From: Geomonas silvestris
GTDB lineage: Bacteria; Desulfobacterota; Desulfuromonadia; Geobacterales; Geobacteraceae
Assembly: GCF_014193515.1 (NCBI RefSeq)
Contig: NZ_BLXX01000003.1
Coordinates: forward strand, 62,001-126,000
Length of the DNA stretch: 64,000 nucleotides
Direction: 5' to 3'
In this document: positions 50,241 through 57,391 of the stretch, piece after piece
How the letters are laid out: each line of letters starts with the position of its first letter
Position numbering within the stretch: the first letter of the stretch is position 1
Translations under genes and position numbers: made by a program
The notes under the pieces: model-generated
Told to the model about the DNA's origin: nothing
The model's database searches: none
Seen by the model: only the letters and a program-made list of their open reading frames with translations

Positions 50241-51668
50241 ATGAGCGTCAGCAACCTCTTGGACATCGCCAGTACCGGCCTCAACGCGCAGCAGATGGCT
50301 CTCAACGTTGCCGGCGAGAACGTCACCAACGTGAACACCGCCGGCTACTCGCGCCAGAGCGTGGTCTTTGACTCGGTGCAGAGCACCACGACCCACGGCT
50401 TCCCCCTGGGGAACGGCGTCCTGGTCGCCGCGATCCAGCGCAACTACGACAGCTTCCTGCAGTCGCAGATGATGGCCGCCAACTCGGCCAGCGGCAACGC
50501 CACCACCAGCAACTCCGCCATGGGGATGGTGCAGCCCCTGTTCAGCGACCTGACCGCCTCGGGGCTCGGCACCTCGCTGCAGTCCTTCTTCAACTCCTGG
50601 CAGGACCTCGCCGCCAACGCAGGGGGGATACCGGAACGCCAGGTCGTCCTTTCCAGCGCGCAGCAACTGGTCACCGATTTCAACAACATCAGCAACAACC
50701 TGACCGACGTCAAGGACAGCATGGACACGTCGCTCAAGGGGGTGGTCACCGACATAAACGACCAGCTGCAGCAGATCGCCAAGTTAAACGGCACCATCAA
50801 GCAGGCCGAGATCTCCGGAGCCACCGCGAACGAGCTCAGGGACCAGCGCGACCTGCTCTTGCGCCAGCTCTCCGGAAACGTCGGGGTGGACACCCAGGAA
50901 CAACCGGACGGGACCTTCAACGTGAGCCTGAAAAACGGCGAGCTCCTGGTGACCGGTACCACGGCCGGCAAGCTCATGCTGCAGCCCCAGGCCCTCCCTC
51001 CCAACTACTCGGACATCGTGGCCATCCCCCCGGGAACCGGGGCGGCGACCACGGTCACCGGCACCATCGGCGGTCCCAACAACAGCCTGGGCAAGCTCGG
51101 CGCCACCATCCAGATGCGCGACGTGACGGTGAACAGCTATCTGGCAACCCTGGACCAGCTGGCCTCCACCGTGGCCACCGAGGTGAACAACGTCTTCACC
51201 ACCGGTTACGACCTCAACGGCGTCACCGGGGGCTCGCTGTTCTCTCCGGCGCCGCCGGCCACCGTGACCGCCGCCAACCTCTCCCTGAGCATCAGCAACC
51301 CTTCCGACATCGCCGCCGCTGATACCGCCCCGGCGACCGGAGGCACCGGGAACAACGTGATCGGCCTGAAGATCGCCGCCCTCTACGACGCGAAGCTCAC
51401 GCTTCCCGGCGGCAGCATGACCATGGCCGAGTTCTACGACTCGCTGGTCGGCAAGGTCGGCGTCGATGCCCAGGCGTCCCAGCGCGCCGAAACCTCGAGC
51501 ACCGGCACCTTGAACCAGATGAACAACCTCCGCGAATCCAACTCCGGGGTGTCGCTCGACGAGGAACTGAGCAACCTGGTGAAGTACCAGAAGGCCTACC
51601 AGGGCGCCGCCAAATTGGTCAACGTGGCCAACGACATGCTCGACGCGGTGCTCGGCCTGGTTCGCTAG
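50241..51668 (+). CDS. flgK: FlgK, hook-filament junction protein 1
   Basis: 475 residues. N-terminal rod/hook motif MSVSNLLDIASTGLNAQQMALNVAGENVTNVNTAGYSRQ and C-terminal helix SGVSLDEELSNLVKYQKAYQGAAKLVNVANDMLDAVLGLVR are typical of FlgK (HAP1). The middle region is shorter than in enterobacteria. It follows flgN after one base. Confidence 0.96.
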   Translation: MSVSNLLDIASTGLNAQQMALNVAGENVTNVNTAGYSRQSVVFDSVQSTTTHGFPLGNGVLVAAIQRNYDSFLQSQMMAANSASGNATTSNSAMGMVQPLFSDLTASGLGTSLQSFFNSWQDLAANAGGIPERQVVLSSAQQLVTDFNNISNNLTDVKDSMDTSLKGVVTDINDQLQQIAKLNGTIKQAEISGATANELRDQRDLLLRQLSGNVGVDTQEQPDGTFNVSLKNGELLVTGTTAGKLMLQPQALPPNYSDIVAIPPGTGAATTVTGTIGGPNNSLGKLGATIQMRDVTVNSYLATLDQLASTVATEVNNVFTTGYDLNGVTGGSLFSPAPPATVTAANLSLSISNPSDIAAADTAPATGGTGNNVIGLKIAALYDAKLTLPGGSMTMAEFYDSLVGKVGVDAQASQRAETSSTGTLNQMNNLRESNSGVSLDEELSNLVKYQKAYQGAAKLVNVANDMLDAVLGLVR

Positions 51669-51751
51669 GTGGGGCACCGGGGATAGCCGAAACTAAAGGT
51701 GGACTCGCCGCAGGCTTGCCAGGTGCGGGGGACCCGAAGAAGGAGTACATC

Positions 51752-52657
51752 ATGCGCGTAACCCAGAACACGACCGCGAACCTGGTGCTGCAAAGCCTCC
51801 AGAGTATTGTGCAGCGCCAGACCCAGCTCGAGCAGTATGCCTCGACCGGTTCCAAGATCAGCCTGCCGAGCGACGACCCGGTCGCCACACAGCAGATCCT
51901 CAAACTGAAGGCCCAGAACACCGCCCAGAACCAGTACGACCGCAACATCTCCAACGCCACGGCGCTTTTAACCATGAGCGATTCGGCCATGTCGGCGATG
52001 AGCGACGTGCTCGTCAGGGCCAAGGAACTCGCCCTCGCCACCTCGAACGGCACCAACTCGGACGAGTCCATGGCTGCCGCCCAGAAGGAGATGCAGCAGC
52101 TCAAGTCCCAGATGATCACCCTGGGCAACAGCCAGTTGAACGGCAAGTACCTCTTCGGCGGCTACCGCAACGACACCCCGCCCTTCGATACGACCACCGG
52201 GGCGTTCCAGCCTGCCACCATAGACGCGACCCAGCTGGAGATCTCCCAGGGAACCCTGATGACGGTCGACTACTCGGGTGCCACCCTGGTCTCGGGCGGG
52301 CTCCCCGCCGGCAGCACCGGGGTCGACATCATGAAGAGCTTCGACAACATGATCGCCGCCATGAACCCGCCCAGCAGCTCCGCCGGGGTGCAGGCCGAGC
52401 TCGGCAACCTGGACAAGGCCGCCTCGCAGGTCCTGGTGGGGCGCTCCATCATGGGGGCCAACCTGAACCGCCTGACCAACCTCTCCGAGGTCGCCGCCGA
52501 CAAGAAGATCGCCACCGACAAGGTGCTTTCCAACCTGCAGGACGTCGACTTCACCCAGGTGATGAGCGATCTGTCCAAGCAGCAAATCGCGTACTCCGCG
52601 GCGGTCGCCGCCTCGGCCAAGATCTCGCAGATCTCGCTGCTCGACTACCTTAGGTAG
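51752..52657 (+). CDS. flgL: FlgL, hook-filament junction protein 3
   Basis: 301 residues from the ATG at 51752 (AAGGAG seven bases upstream). MRVTQNTTANLVLQSLQSIVQRQTQLEQYASTGSKISLPSDDPVATQQILKLK is a flagellin-like N-terminus of the FlgL kind. The C-terminal helix contains QDVDFTQVMSDLSKQQIAYSAAVAASAKISQISLLDYL. It joins FlgK to the filament. Confidence 0.95.
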   Translation: MRVTQNTTANLVLQSLQSIVQRQTQLEQYASTGSKISLPSDDPVATQQILKLKAQNTAQNQYDRNISNATALLTMSDSAMSAMSDVLVRAKELALATSNGTNSDESMAAAQKEMQQLKSQMITLGNSQLNGKYLFGGYRNDTPPFDTTTGAFQPATIDATQLEISQGTLMTVDYSGATLVSGGLPAGSTGVDIMKSFDNMIAAMNPPSSSAGVQAELGNLDKAASQVLVGRSIMGANLNRLTNLSEVAADKKIATDKVLSNLQDVDFTQVMSDLSKQQIAYSAAVAASAKISQISLLDYLR

Positions 52658-52667
52658 CGGGGGGAAC

Positions 52668-52907
52668 ATGCTCGTACTGTCCAGAAAAGTCGGAGAGGTC
52701 ATCGCCATCGGCGACAAGATCAACATCACCGTGGTCGAGGTGAAGGGGAACCAGGTGCGTCTCGGGATCGAGGCACCCCAGGACCTGCGCATCTATCGCC
52801 AGGAGGTGATCGTCACGGTGCAACAGGAAAACCAGCAGGCCTCCGACTGGAACCTGGCCGATCTGCAAAATGCCGTGCAACTGCTCGGCGGCGGCGAGAA
52901 GGGGTGA
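52668..52907 (+). CDS. csrA: CsrA, carbon storage / translational regulator
   Basis: 79 residues. MLVLSRKVGEVIAIGDKINITVVEVKGNQVRLGIEAP carries the RNA-binding beta-strands, and the IYRQEV motif follows. Its C-terminal tail (about 30 residues past the core) is long, as in bacteria that have FliW. CsrA represses mRNAs with GGA in hairpin loops. Its stop overlaps the reading frame of fliW, and the fliC leader just downstream carries two ACGGA sites. Confidence 0.96.
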   Translation: MLVLSRKVGEVIAIGDKINITVVEVKGNQVRLGIEAPQDLRIYRQEVIVTVQQENQQASDWNLADLQNAVQLLGGGEKG

Positions 52908-52912
52908 ACACG

Positions 52913-53401
52913 ATGCAAGTGCAGACAGCACGTTTCGGTGCTCTGGAAATCGAAGAGAGCAAGGTCGTAGAGATGCCGCAGGGGATGCTCGGTTTTGCCG
53001 GCACCCGGTTCGTACTGCTTACCCCGCCAAACCTCGGTCCGTTCTGCTGGCTTCAGTCGGTAGGCCAGCCCGAACTCGCCTTCGTGGTGACCGACGCGAA
53101 GCACTGGTTTCCCCGGATGGAGTTCCGGCTCACGGCAGAGGAGTGCAGCTCGCTCGAGCTGGGCGAGGCCGGCGCGGTGGTCTTCCTGCTGGTCGTCACC
53201 ATGGCCAAGGATCCCAAGCAGATCACGGCGAACCTGCGCGGCCCCATCGCGCTCAACCCCGAGCGGCAGATCGCCCGGCAGATCGTCTTCGAAGGGGAAA
53301 CCTACCCGACGCGCCAGCCGCTCTTCGCTCCCCAGGAGAGCGTGAAAGGGGGACGGCGCAGCGGCAAGAAGCCGGCACCGGGGGCCGTGCAGCCTGCCTG
53401 A
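52913..53401 (+). CDS. fliW: FliW, flagellar assembly factor and CsrA antagonist
   Basis: 162 residues from the ATG at 52913, which has AAGGGG at the right spacing; a GTG at 52904 in frame overlaps the csrA stop and is possible. MQVQTARFGALEIEESKVVEMPQGMLGFAGTRFVLL is the FliW N-terminus (F-G-x-x-x-I-...GLxGF), and PERQIARQIV is at the C-terminus. FliW binds either flagellin or CsrA and so couples flagellin export to its translation. The gene order csrA-fliW-fliC supports this role here. Confidence 0.94.
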   Translation: MQVQTARFGALEIEESKVVEMPQGMLGFAGTRFVLLTPPNLGPFCWLQSVGQPELAFVVTDAKHWFPRMEFRLTAEECSSLELGEAGAVVFLLVVTMAKDPKQITANLRGPIALNPERQIARQIVFEGETYPTRQPLFAPQESVKGGRRSGKKPAPGAVQPA

Positions 53402-53463
53402 CGGGCCAGCAGGCGCCCGGCGCAGCGCGCCGGAAAGAATTTTTCGTCCGAGCATTTTTTCTC

Positions 53464-53490
53464 TAAAGTTTGAGCCGCAAAAACCGAATA
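53464..53490 (+). promoter_or_regulatory. Sigma-28 promoter of fliC
   Basis: TAAAGTTT, 11 bp, ACCGAATA. The -35 is the exact FliA consensus, the spacing is right, and the -10 shares its CCGA core with GCCGATAA. It gives a leader of about 145 nt before the fliC ATG. Confidence 0.75.
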
Positions 53491-53604
53491 GTTCACCAGA
53501 TGCCGGATGCGGCGCAAGGGTAACCCCCGCGGCGCAGAGGGCAAGCCCTGAACAACTTCACTCCAGGACCTGATCAAGCGTCACTGGTCGATCGTCAACC
53601 CATA

Positions 53605-53635
53605 GGGCACGGAAGCCCGCAACCACTCACGGAGG
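53605..53635 (+). promoter_or_regulatory. Two CsrA-site candidates in the fliC leader
   Basis: Site 1: GGGC-ACGGAA-GCCC (53605-53618), an ANGGA motif in the loop of a 4-bp GC stem. Site 2: ACGGA at 53629-53633 running into the Shine-Dalgarno GGAGG (53631-53635). Two spaced sites, one on the ribosome binding site, is the layout used by CsrA to repress flagellin translation. Confidence 0.65.
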
Positions 53636-53643
53636 AATTCACC

Positions 53644-54471
53644 ATGGCTTTAACTGTCAACACCAACGTAGCGTCCCTCAATGCCCAGCGTAACCTCTCC
53701 AAAACCCAGGTAGCCCTCAACCAGTCGCTGCAGCGTCTGTCTTCCGGTCTCCGGATCAACAGCGCCGCTGACGACGCAGCCGGTCTCGCCATCTCCGAAG
53801 GGATGAAGGCGCAGGTCAAGTCGATGAACCAGGCTATCCGCAACGCTAACGACGGCGTGTCGTTGGTGCAGACCGCGGAAGGCGCCCTCAACGAGGTCAG
53901 CAACATCCTGAGCCGTATGCGCGAACTCTCCACCCAGGCAGCGACCAACACCGTTGCCCAGTCGCAGCGTTCCTACATCGCGGCAGAATTCACCCAGCTG
54001 GCTTCGGAGATCACCCGCATCGCCTCCGCCACCAACTTCAACGGCATCAAGCTGACCGGTGGTGCTGCCACCTCGATCAAGATCCAGGTCGGCACCGGCA
54101 CTTCTGCATTCGACACCATCACCGTCCAGCTGAAGTCGATGACCGCAACCGGCCTGAGCGTCGGCACCGCGTTCGGCACCGGCTCCGGCCAGTCCGCACA
54201 GGACATGCTGGCCAAGATCGACGGCGCCATCTCCAAGGTTTCCGCACAGCGCGCTAACCTGGGTGCCGTCCAGAACCGCTTCCAGTCCATCATCAACAAC
54301 CTGCAGGTAGCCGCCGAGAACACCTCCGCAGCGCAGTCCCGCATCGCCGATGCCGACGTCGCTTCCGAGACCGCAGCCATGACCCGCGCTCAGATCCTGA
54401 ACCAGGCCGGCATCTCGGTTCTGTCGCAGGCCAACCAGCTGCCGCAGGCAGCCCTCAAACTCTTGGGCTAA
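53644..54471 (+). CDS. fliC: FliC, flagellin
   Basis: 275 residues. MALTVNTNVASLNAQRNLSKTQVALNQSLQRLSSGLRINSAADDAAGLAISEGMKAQ is the flagellin D0/D1 N-terminus, and the C-terminal ADADVASETAAMTRAQILNQAGISVLSQANQLPQAALKLLG is complete. Only about 50 residues lie between the two conserved parts, so there is almost no D2/D3 domain. Its codon use and lower GC3 variation look like those of a highly expressed gene. Ser/Thr residues in the short middle are likely glycosylation sites given the sugar cluster nearby. Strong terminator after it. Confidence 0.97.
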   Translation: MALTVNTNVASLNAQRNLSKTQVALNQSLQRLSSGLRINSAADDAAGLAISEGMKAQVKSMNQAIRNANDGVSLVQTAEGALNEVSNILSRMRELSTQAATNTVAQSQRSYIAAEFTQLASEITRIASATNFNGIKLTGGAATSIKIQVGTGTSAFDTITVQLKSMTATGLSVGTAFGTGSGQSAQDMLAKIDGAISKVSAQRANLGAVQNRFQSIINNLQVAAENTSAAQSRIADADVASETAAMTRAQILNQAGISVLSQANQLPQAALKLLG

Positions 54472-54495
54472 GAGTAACGTTAGTTGGTACGACCC

Positions 54496-54524
54496 AAAGG
54501 GGGGGCTTCGGCCCCTCCTTTTTT
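54496..54524 (+). terminator. Intrinsic terminator of fliC
   Basis: AAAGGGGGGGC, TTCG, GCCCCTCCTTT with one G-T pair, then more Ts, 25 bp after the stop codon. Confidence 0.93.
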
Positions 54525-54656
54525 GCTAAGGAAGGTTAGTGAAGGACCGTCGCCGGCAGCCGAGCCGTCTCCAGGGACGACGCGGCGTAAGGTTGGGCGC
54601 TGATAATGCCCGGAGTCAGGGCAGACAACGCGTTTTTTTCAGAGGAGGCAGGAGCC

Positions 54657-56102
54657 ATGTCTACTATTTCTTTTTCCGGTTTGGCGACAGGCATTGACAC
54701 CGCATCGATCATCAGCCAGTTGGTGGCGCTCGAGCGCCGTCCCGAAACCCTTCTGAAAAACCAGCAGACGACCAACACCACCAAGATCTCCGATCTGCAG
54801 AAGATCGAAGATTACCTCAGCACCCTGCAAAACGTCGTCAAGGGCTTCAACTCCCCGGCGACCTTCGCCGCAACCAAGGCGTCCGTCCTCGACAGTTCGG
54901 TGCTTACCGCCAGCACCGCGAGCGGTGCCACCCCCGGTACCCACACGGTGGAGGTGATTTCCCTGGCCCACAACCAGCGCCAGGTTTCCGACGGAGTGGC
55001 AAGCGCCACCAGCAAGATCTTCAGCACCGGGAGCTTCACCATCAATAACGGCTCCGGCACCACCACCACGGTAAATATCGCCGAAGGGCAGAACACCCTG
55101 CAGGGGCTCGCCTCGGCCATCAACTCCTCGGGTGCCAACGTCTCCGCCTCGGTCATCAACGACGGCGCCAACTACCGCCTCGTCGTCAATGGCAACGACA
55201 CCAAAAACTACGCTTTCGACTTCAGCGGCCTGTCAACCGACCCCGTCGGCGGGACCGGCGCGCTGGTACCCAACCTGCCGCAGGCGGGACCCACCTACCA
55301 GGCCGGCACCGACGCCAGCTTCAAGGTCGACGGCGTCTCGATGACCAAGCAGTCCAACACGGTCACCGACGCCATCCAGGGGATCACGCTCAACCTGGCC
55401 AAGGAAGGTTCCAGCACCAACATCACGGTGACCACCGACACCGACAGCATCACCACCAAACTCAACAACTTTGTCACGGCTTACAACAACGTGATTTCCT
55501 TTATAAACTCGGAGTCCACCTACAACGCCACCAGCAAGACCGCCGGGATACTCTCGGGCGACTCCACGGTGCGCGGCATCAAGCAGCAACTTCAGTCGCT
55601 GCTGACCTCCCCGGTGGTCGGAACCAGCGGCACCTTCAACTCTCTGGCGTCCATCGGTATCAAATCCGACTCCAAGACCGGCACCCTGTCCCTCGACTCG
55701 GCGAAATTGACCAGCAACCTCACCAACCACTACAACGACGTGGTCGATTACTTCGCCCACAACGGCGGTACTTCTGCGACCACACTGGCCCGGAACAAGT
55801 ACGGCATCGCGCAGCAGTTCAACCTGGTCATCGAAACCATGGTGCACGCCTACACGGCTGACGGAGTTGCCAGCAACGGACTGTTGGAGATCGCCAAGCA
55901 TACCCTGACGCTGAAGAACAAACAGCTCGACGATGCCATTGCCACCCAGGAAGACCGGATAACCGCACTGCAGGCAAACCTCGAGGCGCAGTATGCAGCC
56001 ATGGAGAAAACGGTTTCAAACCTCAAAGCCCAGGGGAACCTGGTCACTTCCTTCTTCGCATCGAACAGTTCGAGCAGCAGTAGCAGTAATAGCAGTAACT
56101 GA
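54657..56102 (+). CDS. fliD: FliD, filament cap protein
   Basis: 481 residues from the ATG at 54657 (GGAGGCAGGAG upstream; longer starts give no family match). MSTISFSGLATGIDTASIISQLVALERRPETLL is the FliD N-terminus. A TSASASGATPGTHTVEVISLAHNQR-type domain follows, and FVTAYNNVISFINSES plus a C-terminal coiled coil are as expected. The end is a serine/asparagine run (SSSSSSSNSSN). It caps the growing filament. The 132 bp before it hold no clear sigma-28 site. Confidence 0.94.
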   Translation: MSTISFSGLATGIDTASIISQLVALERRPETLLKNQQTTNTTKISDLQKIEDYLSTLQNVVKGFNSPATFAATKASVLDSSVLTASTASGATPGTHTVEVISLAHNQRQVSDGVASATSKIFSTGSFTINNGSGTTTTVNIAEGQNTLQGLASAINSSGANVSASVINDGANYRLVVNGNDTKNYAFDFSGLSTDPVGGTGALVPNLPQAGPTYQAGTDASFKVDGVSMTKQSNTVTDAIQGITLNLAKEGSSTNITVTTDTDSITTKLNNFVTAYNNVISFINSESTYNATSKTAGILSGDSTVRGIKQQLQSLLTSPVVGTSGTFNSLASIGIKSDSKTGTLSLDSAKLTSNLTNHYNDVVDYFAHNGGTSATTLARNKYGIAQQFNLVIETMVHAYTADGVASNGLLEIAKHTLTLKNKQLDDAIATQEDRITALQANLEAQYAAMEKTVSNLKAQGNLVTSFFASNSSSSSSSNSSN

Positions 56103-56277
56103 TGGGGTTCGGCCCGCTTCCTGCAGTGATTCCTGCGGTGTCGGGGGTCGCTGGCGGCGGACCGACAACCGCGAGGTGCGCCGGACGCATCCGGTCAAAG
56201 CCCGCGGTTCCAGATCAAACGACAGCCCTTGTTACGGCTCAAAGGCTGCACGGGCAGATTCTCAGGAGGACTACATC

Positions 56278-56706
56278 ATGTACGCGGCGGTTAACCAATA
56301 CCAGAACATGCAGGTCACCACGGCCTCGCCCGAGGGAATCCTCCTCATGCTGTGCGATGGCGCGGTAAAATTCTCCCGCCAGGCCCTCGATAACATGAAT
56401 CGGGGAGACATCAACGGCAAGGGTATCTACATCGGCAAGGCCCTCGGCATCGTGACGGAACTGATGAACACCCTGAACCACGATACCGGCGGCGAAATAG
56501 CAGGAAACCTGGAGCGCCTCTACCTGTACGTCATCGGCGAGTTGACCGGCGCCAACCTGAAAAACGACGCGAAATCCCTGGAAAATGCCATCAAGATCAT
56601 GACCAACCTGCGCGATACCTGGACCGATGCCGTGGAGATCGTCAGGAACGAGCGTTGCGCCAACAAGGCGGAACACAAGCTCCAGGCCGCGGGGAGCCGG
56701 CGGTGA
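56278..56706 (+). CDS. fliS: FliS, flagellin export chaperone
   Basis: 142 residues from the ATG at 56278 (AGGAGGA upstream). MYAAVNQYQNMQVTTASPEGILLMLCDGAVKFSRQAL is the FliS signature, followed by the four-helix bundle. It keeps flagellin unfolded for export. The 175 bp between fliD and fliS show no clear promoter. Its stop overlaps the next start (GTGA). Confidence 0.95.
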   Translation: MYAAVNQYQNMQVTTASPEGILLMLCDGAVKFSRQALDNMNRGDINGKGIYIGKALGIVTELMNTLNHDTGGEIAGNLERLYLYVIGELTGANLKNDAKSLENAIKIMTNLRDTWTDAVEIVRNERCANKAEHKLQAAGSRR

Positions 56707-57098
56707 CCGGGGGCTCCGGCGCGCTTTTCGACGAGGGGCGCAAGCTGTACGAGATGCTGCTCGCAGAGGCTACGGACCTGCTCAGGAACCTGGGGAGGCT
56801 CGATCCCGAGGGGGTAGCCGAGGTGCTCGAGCGGCGTCAGAGTCTCGTCGACGCTCTTCAAGATTTTGACGCCCGGTTCCGGCCGGTGGCCGACAGCCCC
56901 GGCGGCGCAGAGTTCCGCGCCTTCCGCGAGGAGATCACCAGGGAGATCCTGGCGGTCGACGGGCTGGTCATCGGTCTGGCGCAGGACAAGCAGCAGTGCA
57001 TCAGGGCGAAGAGCTCTTCCATCGCCAAATCGGCCAGCGTGGGGAGGGCGTACGACGCGCACTTCGGCACACGTTCGCACCTGAGAACTTCGATGTAA
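56703..57098 (+). CDS. FliT-like flagellar chaperone
   Basis: 131 residues from the GTG at 56703, which overlaps the fliS stop and has GGGGAG upstream. All-helical (LFDEGRKLYEMLLAEATDLLRNL...VAEVLERRQSLVDALQDFDARF), and in the usual FliT place behind fliS. The sequence itself is not conserved enough to prove FliT. Its likely role is as chaperone of FliD. Confidence 0.7.
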   Translation: MTGGSGALFDEGRKLYEMLLAEATDLLRNLGRLDPEGVAEVLERRQSLVDALQDFDARFRPVADSPGGAEFRAFREEITREILAVDGLVIGLAQDKQQCIRAKSSSIAKSASVGRAYDAHFGTRSHLRTSM

Positions 57099-57128
57099 CG
57101 CAGAAAGAGACTATTGCCCAAACAGAGG

Positions 57129-57164
57129 AAAAGGGGTCACCTGCAGAGCAGGGAGCCCCTTTTT
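57129..57164 (+). terminator. Intrinsic terminator of the fliS-fliT genes
   Basis: AAAAGGGG pairs with CCCCTTTT, with an inner ACCTGC / GCAGGG-type extension, followed by a T run, about 30 bp after the fliT stop. Confidence 0.85.
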
Positions 57165-57242
57165 ACGTTGTGGCGGCATTTAGAGCATCGATATCGAGTC
57201 AAACAACGAGGTCCTTGGCAAACCACCTCGGTCGGAAAAAAA

Positions 57243-57275
57243 CTCCCTCGCCACTCCGGGAGAGGGGGGACCTGG
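57243..57275. repeat. Fragment of the GC-rich palindromic element
   Basis: CTCCCTCGCC, ACTCC, GGGAGAGGGGGGACCT resembles one end of the elements at 22004-22118 and 27703-27815. It lies between the two convergent terminators. Confidence 0.5.
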
Positions 57276-57303
57276 TAACAGGACTGGTAGGCATAGCTAC
57301 AAA

Positions 57304-57338
57304 AAAAGGGGCCACCTGCGCGGCAGGTGACCCCTTTT
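57304..57338 (-). terminator. Intrinsic terminator of the minus-strand sugar/Maf genes
   Basis: AAAAGGGGCCACCTG pairs with CAGGTGACCCCTTTT (one C-A mismatch), followed on the minus strand by a T run, about 54 bp after the Maf gene stop. It is symmetric enough to act on both strands. Confidence 0.85.
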
Positions 57339-57391
57339 CTCGTGTTGGCCGGCAGGTAAGCCGGTTGTCCCGTCAGGCAGCTCGCGCGCCG

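Noticed and set aside
54606-54656. Upstream in-frame start of fliD
   Set aside because: The extra residues have no FliD similarity, while GGAGGCAGGAG directly precedes the ATG at 54657.
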